Source of the DNA: DAHUYF01 sp963838385
GTDB lineage: Bacteria; Pseudomonadota; Alphaproteobacteria; ATCC43930; CGMCC-115725
NCBI GenBank assembly: GCA_963838385.1
Contig: CAWIRE010000009.1
Coordinates: 186,001 to 250,000 of the forward strand
Length of the DNA stretch: 64,000 nucleotides
Reading direction: 5' to 3'
How positions within the stretch are numbered: the stretch's first letter is position 1; each line of letters begins with the position of its first letter. The translations under genes were made by a program, and so were the position numbers. Shown here in pieces: positions 57,983-64,000 of the stretch. The notes under the pieces were generated by a model that was not told the DNA's origin, searched no databases, and was given only the letters and a program-made list of their open reading frames with translations.

Positions 57983-60900
57983 TCAGTCTCCGACCGCCAC
58001 GCTCACCTCGGTGCGCTCCGTGGCGCGGGTCCTCGCCTGGAGCTGCTGCAGCGCGCGGCGGTACTCGATGGGCATGACCTTGACGAATTTGCTGCGATAG
58101 CTGTCCCAGGCGGCGAGGATCGTCTTGCCGCGCGGGCTGTCGGTATGGCGCACGTGGCGGGCGACGAGGCGGCGCACGATCTGAGCATCCGCCTGGGTCA
58201 GGCTGTGCGCGATATCGACCAGGCCGTGCGCCTCGAGGTCGCCGCCGCGATGCTCCAGCGCCTCGAGCGCGTCGTCCTCGTCGGCGAGCGGCTCGAGATC
58301 GACCATGGCGAGGTTGCAGCGCCGCTCGAAATCGCCGCGCTCGTCGAGCACATAGGCGATGCCGCCGCTCATGCCGGCGGCGAAGTTGTTGCCGGTCTCG
58401 CCGAGCACGACGACGGTGCCGCCGGTCATGTACTCGCAGCCATGGGCGCCGACGCCCTCGACCACGGCGATGGCGCCGGAATTGCGCACCGCGAAGCGCT
58501 CGCCGGCGACGCCGCTGAAGAAGCATTCGCCGGTGACCGCGCCGTAGAGCACGGTGTTGCCGACGATGATGCTGCGATGACGCTCGAGCTGGCTCGCCGA
58601 TGGCGGGTAGACGATGATGCGCCCGCCCGACAGTCCCTTGCCGCAATAATCGTTGGTGGCGCCTTCGAGCTCCAGCGTGACGCCGCGGGCGAGGAAGGCG
58701 CCGAAGCTCTGGCCGGCGGTGCCCTTGAAGCGCACATGGATCGAGCCGTCCGGCAGGCCATCGTCGCCGTAGCGCTTGGCGATCTCGCCCGACAGCATGG
58801 CGCCGACCACGCGATGGACGTTGCGGATCGGCATCTCCAGCGTGACCGGCCGGCGCTTCTCGAGCGCGGGCTTGGCCTTGGCGATGAGCTTGTGGTCGAG
58901 CGCGCCGTCGAGCTGGTGCTTCTGCGGCTCGCACTGATGCGTGGCGGTGCCCGGCGCCACGTTCGGCTGATGCAGCACGCGCGACAGATCGAGGAGGCGC
59001 GCCTTGGGATGGTCGAGCCCGCGCCTGAGCTCCAGCCGGTCGGAGCGGCCGATCATCTCGTCGACCGTGCGGAAGCCCAGCTTCGCCATGTACTCGCGGA
59101 CTTCCTCGGCGATGAACATGAAGAAGTTGACGACGTCCTCGGGCTTGCCGACGAAGCGGTGGCGCAGCTCGGGATTCTGCGTCGCCACGCCCACGGGGCA
59201 GGTGTTGAGATGGCATTTGCGCATCATCACGCAGCCGGCCGAGATCAGCGCCGCGGTGGCGAAGCCGAATTCGTCGGCGCCGAGCAGCGCGCCGATGATC
59301 ACGTCGCGGCCCGAGCGCAAGCCGCCATCGACCTGCACGGCGATGCGGCCGCGCAAGCCGTTCAGCACCAGCGTCTGATGCGTCTCGGCAAGCCCGATCT
59401 CCCAGGGCTCGCCGGCATGATGGATCGAGGTCAGCGGGCTGGCGCCGGTGCCGCCCTCGTGGCCGGCGATGGTGACGTGGTCGGCATAGGCCTTGGCCAC
59501 GCCGGCCGCGATCGTGCCGACGCCGATCTCGGAGACGAGCTTGACGCTGATCCGCGCCTCGGGATTGGCGTTCTTGAGGTCGTGGATGAGCTGCGCCAGA
59601 TCCTCGATCGAGTAGATGTCGTGGTGCGGCGGCGGCGAGATCAGCCCGACGCCGGGGGTCGAGCGCCGCACGCGGGCGATCCAGTCGTCGACCTTGTGGC
59701 CGGGGAGCTGGCCGCCTTCGCCGGGCTTGGCGCCTTGCGCCATCTTGATCTGCAGATCGCTGGCGTTGACGAGATATTCGATGTTGACGCCGAAGCGGCC
59801 GGACGCCACCTGCTTGATCGCCGAGCGCATGCTGTCGCCGTTGGGCAGCGGCTTGTAGCGCGCCGCATCCTCGCCGCCCTCGCCGGTGTTGGAGCGGCCC
59901 TGCAGCCGGTTGAGCGCGATGGCGAGCGTGGTGTGCGCCTCCCACGAGATCGAGCCGAAGGACATGGCGCCGCCGGAGAAGCGCCTGACGATCGCGCTCG
60001 CCGGCTCGACCTCCTCGAGCGGGATCGGGCTCGGCGCGTATTTCAGGTCGAGCAGGGCGCGCAGCGCGATGACGCCGGCATCCTGCTCGCCGACCTTGCG
60101 GGTGTAGTCCTTGAACCCGTGGTAGTCCTTGCCGCGCACCGCGTGCTGCAGCAGCGACACCGTCTCGGATGTCCAGATATGCGTCTCGCCATTGACGCGG
60201 AACAGCATCTCGCCGCCGGGGTCCAGCGCGTCGCGGTAGTCGGGCGCGTCGCCATAGGCGAGGCGGTGGCGCCGCACCGTCTCCTCGGCGATCTCGTCGA
60301 GCCCGGCGCCTTCCACCGGCGAGGCGGTGCCGGAGAAATAGCGGTCGAGCAGCGCGCTCGACAGCCCCACCGCGTCGAAGATCTGCGCGCCGCAATAGGA
60401 TTGGAAGGTGCAGATGCCCATCTTGGACATCACCTTCATGATCCCCTTGGTCGCCGCCTTGATGTAGCGCTTGTGCGCCTCCGCCTCGGTCACCTCGCCG
60501 AGCTCGCGGCGCAGCGCCGCGATGGTGTCGAAGGCGAGATAGGGGTTGATCGCCTCGGCGCCGTAGCCGGCAAGCAGGCAGAAATCGTGGAGCTGGCGCG
60601 CCTCGCCGGTCTCGACCACGAGGCCGACCTCGGTCCGCAGACCGCCGCGGATCAGATGGTGATGGACGGCGGCCACCGCGAGCAGCGAGGGCACCGCGAT
60701 GTGCTCGGCGTCGAGCGCGCGGTCGCTGAGCACGAGGATGTTGTGGCCGGCGCGCACCACGTCCTCGGCGCGCTTGCAGATGTGCTCCACCGCCCGCGCC
60801 ATGCCCGCCGCGCCCTCCTCGGCCGGGTAGCAGATCGAGAGGGTGTAGGTCTTGAACTTGCCGCCGGTGTTGTCCTCGATGCGCCGGATCTTCTCGAGAT

Positions 60901-62614
60901 CGACATTGGTCAGGATCGGGTGCTTGAGCTCGAGGCGGATGTGCTTGCCGCCGGTCTCGAGGTCGAGCAGGTTCGGCCGCGGCCCCACCAGCGAGACCAG
61001 CGACATCACCAGCTCCTCGCGGATGCTGTCGATCGGCGGGTTGGTGACCTGGGCGAAGCGTTGCTGGAAATAGTCGAAGAGCAGCTTCGGCCGGCGCGAC
61101 AGCACGGCCAGCGGCGTGTCGCGGCCCATCGAGCCGATGGAGTTGTCGCCCGAGAGCGCCATCGGCCGCAGGAAGAACTTGACGTCCTCCTGGGTGTAGC
61201 CGAAGGCCTGCTGGCGATCGAGCAGCACGGCCGCCGGCGGCGCCATCGGCGCGATCTCGTCGGGCAGCGTCTCGAGCTTGATCTGCGTCTCGTCGAGCCA
61301 TTGCTGATAGGGCTTGGCCGAGGCCATCTCGGCCTTGAGCTCGGCGTCGTCGATGATGCGGCCGCGCTCCATGTCGACCAGCAGCATCTTGCCCGGCTCG
61401 AGCCGCCATTTGCGGGTGATGCGCTCTTCGGGGATGTCGAGCACGCCGGCTTCCGACGCCATGATCACGAGGTCGTCGTCGGTGACGAGGAAGCGCGCCG
61501 GCCGGAGCCCGTTGCGGTCGAGCGTCGCGCCGATCTGGCGGCCGTCGGTGAAGGCGAGCGCCGCCGGCCCGTCCCAGGGCTCCATCAGCGCCGCGTGGTA
61601 CTCGTAGAAGGCGCGGCGCTGCGGGTCCATCAGCTCGTTGCCCGCCCAGGCCTCGGGGATCATCAGCATCAGCGCATGCGGCAGCGAGTAGCCGCCGGCG
61701 ATGAGCAGCTCGAGGCAGTTGTCGAGCGTCGCCGAATCCGAATTGCCGTCGCCGATCAGCGGCCAGAGCTTCTCCAGATCGCCGCCGAGGACCTTCGATG
61801 TCATGGAGTGGCGCCGCGCCAGCATCCAGTTGATGTTGCCGCGCAGCGTGTTGATCTCGCCGTTATGGGCGAGATAGCGGAAGGGATGGGCCAGCTCCCA
61901 GGACGGGAAGGTGTTGGTCGAAAAGCGCGCATGCACCAGGGCCAGCGCCGATTCGCAGCGCTTGTCGCCGACATCGCCGTAATAGAGCGACAGCCGCTCG
62001 GGGATGACCATGCCCTTGTAGATGATGGTGCGCGCCGAGAGGCTGGCGATGTAGAAGGCGCTCTGCTCCGGCAGCCGGCGGGCGCGGATGCTGAGATGCG
62101 TCTGCTTGCGGATGACGAAGAGCTTGCGCTCGAAGTCGTCGAGCTCCGCGCAATTGGCGCCGCGGGCGATGAAGACCTGGCGGATCACCGGCTCGACCGG
62201 CTTGATGCTGTCGCCGAGGACCGAGCTGTCCACGGGCACGTCGCGCCAGCCGAGCACGCGCTGGCCCTCGGCCTCTATGTAGTATTCGAGCGTCTCCTGG
62301 CAGGCCTGGCGGGTGGCGGGGTTGCGCGGCAGGAACATCATGCCGACCCCGTACTGGCCGGGCTTGGGGAGCGCGAAGCCCAGCCGCTTGGCCTCGGCGC
62401 GGAAGAGCTTGTCGGGAAGCTGGATGAGGAGGCCGGCGCCGTCGCCGGCGAGCGGGTCGGCCGCCACCGCGCCGCGATGGGCGAGGTTGAGCAGGATGCG
62501 GATGCCGTCGGCGACGATGGCGTGGCTCTTGCGGTTCTTGATATGGGCAATGAAGCCGACGCCGCACGCATCATGCTCGTTGCGCGGATCGTAGAGGCCT
62601 TGCCTCGTCGGCAT
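57983..62614 (-). CDS. gltB: Glutamate synthase large subunit
   Basis: The 1543-residue product starts at ATG 62614 with AAGGGTGGA upstream. The glutaminase nucleophile is C17 of the pro-form (HDACGVGF), exposed after removal of the leader. The FMN and central domains follow, with GGAMSFGSISWEAHTTLA, then VKLVSEIGVGTIAAGVAKA and the [3Fe-4S] motif CVMMRKCHLNTCPVG. The C-terminal beta-helix (GXXG repeats) is present. With gltD it makes glutamate from glutamine and 2-oxoglutarate. The whole reading frame is intact. Confidence 0.97.
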   Translation of the reverse strand: MPTRQGLYDPRNEHDACGVGFIAHIKNRKSHAIVADGIRILLNLAHRGAVAADPLAGDGAGLLIQLPDKLFRAEAKRLGFALPKPGQYGVGMMFLPRNPATRQACQETLEYYIEAEGQRVLGWRDVPVDSSVLGDSIKPVEPVIRQVFIARGANCAELDDFERKLFVIRKQTHLSIRARRLPEQSAFYIASLSARTIIYKGMVIPERLSLYYGDVGDKRCESALALVHARFSTNTFPSWELAHPFRYLAHNGEINTLRGNINWMLARRHSMTSKVLGGDLEKLWPLIGDGNSDSATLDNCLELLIAGGYSLPHALMLMIPEAWAGNELMDPQRRAFYEYHAALMEPWDGPAALAFTDGRQIGATLDRNGLRPARFLVTDDDLVIMASEAGVLDIPEERITRKWRLEPGKMLLVDMERGRIIDDAELKAEMASAKPYQQWLDETQIKLETLPDEIAPMAPPAAVLLDRQQAFGYTQEDVKFFLRPMALSGDNSIGSMGRDTPLAVLSRRPKLLFDYFQQRFAQVTNPPIDSIREELVMSLVSLVGPRPNLLDLETGGKHIRLELKHPILTNVDLEKIRRIEDNTGGKFKTYTLSICYPAEEGAAGMARAVEHICKRAEDVVRAGHNILVLSDRALDAEHIAVPSLLAVAAVHHHLIRGGLRTEVGLVVETGEARQLHDFCLLAGYGAEAINPYLAFDTIAALRRELGEVTEAEAHKRYIKAATKGIMKVMSKMGICTFQSYCGAQIFDAVGLSSALLDRYFSGTASPVEGAGLDEIAEETVRRHRLAYGDAPDYRDALDPGGEMLFRVNGETHIWTSETVSLLQHAVRGKDYHGFKDYTRKVGEQDAGVIALRALLDLKYAPSPIPLEEVEPASAIVRRFSGGAMSFGSISWEAHTTLAIALNRLQGRSNTGEGGEDAARYKPLPNGDSMRSAIKQVASGRFGVNIEYLVNASDLQIKMAQGAKPGEGGQLPGHKVDDWIARVRRSTPGVGLISPPPHHDIYSIEDLAQLIHDLKNANPEARISVKLVSEIGVGTIAAGVAKAYADHVTIAGHEGGTGASPLTSIHHAGEPWEIGLAETHQTLVLNGLRGRIAVQVDGGLRSGRDVIIGALLGADEFGFATAALISAGCVMMRKCHLNTCPVGVATQNPELRHRFVGKPEDVVNFFMFIAEEVREYMAKLGFRTVDEMIGRSDRLELRRGLDHPKARLLDLSRVLHQPNVAPGTATHQCEPQKHQLDGALDHKLIAKAKPALEKRRPVTLEMPIRNVHRVVGAMLSGEIAKRYGDDGLPDGSIHVRFKGTAGQSFGAFLARGVTLELEGATNDYCGKGLSGGRIIVYPPSASQLERHRSIIVGNTVLYGAVTGECFFSGVAGERFAVRNSGAIAVVEGVGAHGCEYMTGGTVVVLGETGNNFAAGMSGGIAYVLDERGDFERRCNLAMVDLEPLADEDDALEALEHRGGDLEAHGLVDIAHSLTQADAQIVRRLVARHVRHTDSPRGKTILAAWDSYRSKFVKVMPIEYRRALQQLQARTRATERTEVSVAVGD

Positions 62615-62845
62615 CACCCTATCCACCCTTCACCCCCCTCGGCCACGCGACATAGGCGGCGCACAAACGCGACAACCGCCCGTCAGCGCCCGACGGGCGA
62701 ACCCGTCATGCCTGCGCCGTGGCGGACCTTATTCTCCCTGAAGCGATCGCCCGGCGGGCAGCGCCCGCGGCCTCACGCTTCCTCCTGCTGCGAGCATCGC
62801 GGCACGCTCCGGCCGAGTCGAAGAGCGCGAGGCCCGGCGGCAGGG
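62615..62845. other. gltB upstream region
   Basis: This 231-bp region lies between the SDR stop and the gltB start, both on the minus strand. It contains a perfect 8-bp hairpin CGCCCGTC-loop-GACGGGCG (62677-62699), without a T run, that might be a terminator or attenuator. The gltB promoter presumably lies here. No gene was recognised. Confidence 0.5.
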
Positions 62846-63634
62846 TTAGCGCCGGCTCCGGGCGAAGGGGTGCGTGCTCGATAATCCGCCATCCACGGCA
62901 ATGGCTTGGCCGTTGACATAGGAGGCCTCGTCGCTCGCCAGGAAGAGGGCCATGGCGGCGATTTCCGCGGGTTCGCCCGCCCGCTGCAGCGGGTTGAGCT
63001 GGCCGATCTTGTCGGCGGTGCCGTGCTCCTTGGCGCGCTCGAAGATCGGCCGGGTCATGCCGGTCTCGATCAGGCCCGGGCAGATGGCATTGACCCGGAC
63101 GCCGGTGCCGGTGAGCGAATTGGCGCTGGTCTGGACCAGGCTGATGACCCCGGCCTTGCTGGCGCTGTAGGGGTTGCCGCCGGCATTGGCGCGCAACCCC
63201 GCCACCGAGGCGGTGCAGATGATCGAGCCCTTGCCCTGCTTCATCATGATCGGGGCGCCGTGGCGGATGGCGAGGAACGGGCCGATCAGATTGACCCGCA
63301 GGATCTCGCGCCACAGTTCCACCGACTGCTCGAAGAGCGGCACCAGCCCGCCGCTGACGCCGGCATTGGCGAAGATCACGTCGATGCCGCCGAGCTCCTT
63401 GACCGCCTTCTGGATGAAGCCCTGCACGTCGGCCTCGGCGCCGGCATCGGCGGCGACCGCGGTGGCGCGGCCGCCCGCCGCCTTGATCTCGGCCGCGGTC
63501 TCCTCGATCGCCGGCGGCACCTTGTCGACCACCAGCAGCGCCGCGCCCTCGGCGGCAAAGAGCTTGGCGCTGGCGCGGCCGATGCCGCTGCCCGCCCCGG
63601 TGATGATCGCGCGCTTACCCTCCAACCGACCCAT
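62846..63634 (-). CDS. Short-chain dehydrogenase/reductase
   Basis: The 262-residue product has TGAGSGIG (coenzyme), VIFANAG, the catalytic Ser in TASVAG, and YSASK (catalytic Tyr and Lys). The C-terminal GQAIAVDGGLSS is typical of classical SDRs. The chosen start is ATG 63634 with AGGAGGGGCGA just upstream. The substrate is unknown. It is upstream of gltB on the same strand but separated by 231 bp. Confidence 0.9.
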   Translation of the reverse strand: MGRLEGKRAIITGAGSGIGRASAKLFAAEGAALLVVDKVPPAIEETAAEIKAAGGRATAVAADAGAEADVQGFIQKAVKELGGIDVIFANAGVSGGLVPLFEQSVELWREILRVNLIGPFLAIRHGAPIMMKQGKGSIICTASVAGLRANAGGNPYSASKAGVISLVQTSANSLTGTGVRVNAICPGLIETGMTRPIFERAKEHGTADKIGQLNPLQRAGEPAEIAAMALFLASDEASYVNGQAIAVDGGLSSTHPFARSRR

Positions 63635-63776
63635 TCGCCCCTCCTTGCTCGTGGGAGAGAGGGTGCGCAGGCCGGCGGCAGAAAGCAATCGGTTCCAACA
63701 CGGCTGGGCAGGACGCTCCCCCCTTTTGCCGTCATGCCCGGGCCCTCCCTTCGCTCCCTCTGCTATGATCGCGGCC

Positions 63777-64000
63777 ATGATCCCGGTGACGCCGCACATC
63801 GCCCTCGACGAGCGCGAGATCGAGGAGCACTACATCCGCGCCGGCGGCCCCGGCGGCCAGAACGTCAACAAGGTCGCCACCGCCGTGCAGCTGCGTTTCG
63901 ACGTTGAGCACTCTCCGTCGCTGCCGGAGCCGGTGCGGCGGCGACTGAAGACGCTGGCCGGGCGCCGGCTTACCAAGGATGGCGTGCTGGTTCTGATCGC
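63777..64000 (+). CDS. arfB: Peptidyl-tRNA hydrolase ArfB (N-terminal part, cut by window edge)
   Basis: This begins MIPVTPHIALDEREIEEHYI followed by RAGGPGGQNVNKVATAVQLR, carrying the GGQ motif of release-factor-like ribosome-rescue hydrolases. ArfB frees ribosomes stalled without a stop codon. ATG 63765, four codons earlier, is an alternative start. The frame is open to the window end, and the usual Lys/Arg-rich C-terminal tail would lie beyond. It is divergent from the SDR gene. Confidence 0.88.
   Translation, partial: MIPVTPHIALDEREIEEHYIRAGGPGGQNVNKVATAVQLRFDVEHSPSLPEPVRRRLKTLAGRRLTKDGVLVLI

Noticed and set aside
57974..62884. Open reading frame of about 1600 codons antisense to gltB on the plus strand
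   Set aside because: It is an arginine/valine/histidine-rich, low-complexity translation produced by GC-rich codon bias opposite a well-conserved gltB; no family motif, start or ribosome-binding site supports it.
1..64000. CRISPR array, tRNA or rRNA genes
   Set aside because: No regularly spaced direct repeats with unique spacers and no tRNA cloverleaf or rRNA landmark was seen; the repeats present are palindromic and dispersed.

Overview
The window is about 64 kb of GC-rich DNA, very probably the chromosome of an alphaproteobacterium (Hyphomicrobiales or Rhodospirillales type). The evidence is uniform high GC, short ATGA/TGATG gene overlaps, branched-chain-amino-acid type ABC transporters, a CO-dehydrogenase/xanthine-dehydrogenase type trimeric hydroxylase, CoxG, Fhs, GltBD, and intergenic palindromes of the 'GACGTGGATGGCC...GGCCATGACG' kind common in that class. 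No rRNA, tRNA or CRISPR array was recognised.

Layout. 1-272: right end of an IS4-family element inside a palindromic repeat. 283-8743: type II secretion genes, gspGHIJ and gspLMN on the plus strand, then a beta-barrel-like protein, then gspD-gspK on the minus strand; gspE and gspF are not in the window. 8978-15399: two secreted phosphoesterases flanking an imelysin (frameshifted) and a di-haem cytochrome. 15485-20669: a mixed block (GST, CmcJ-like, DUF4336, TraB/GumN-like, DUF1993, cupin). 20735-36712: a catabolic block with a flavin monooxygenase, a NicX-like ring-cleavage dioxygenase, a three-subunit molybdenum hydroxylase with CoxG, alpha/beta hydrolases, a TetR regulator and a complete LIV-type ABC transporter. 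Together these look like a pathway for a hydroxylated N-heterocycle related to nicotinate. 36718-40499: MHS transporter, methyltransferase, a LysR relic and a nitronate monooxygenase. 40613-41884: a complete IS4-family element. 41921-47615: LLM oxidoreductase, two alpha/beta hydrolases, a tiny membrane protein, 5-formyl-THF cyclo-ligase, a DUF559 nuclease bracketed by repeats, and formate-THF ligase. 47988-56484: an outer-membrane efflux lipoprotein, an orphan LIV-type binding protein, small proteins, an XRE regulator, two dehydrogenases and an M24 protein. 56542-62614: gltD and gltB. 62846-64000: an SDR and the start of arfB.

The most unusual content is in the repeats. Both copies of the IS sit at the same 11-bp spacer of the same palindromic repeat family, in opposite orientations. 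A second repeat family brackets a DUF559 nuclease gene so closely that one repeat supplies its ribosome-binding region and the other its last 20 or so codons, a REPtron-like arrangement. A third family sits directly after stop codons and has a fixed outer stem with a variable inner stem.

Three genes (imelysin, one binding protein, the molybdenum hydroxylase large subunit) are each broken by one extra base, always right after a GAG or AAG codon. This may reflect assembly error rather than real decay.
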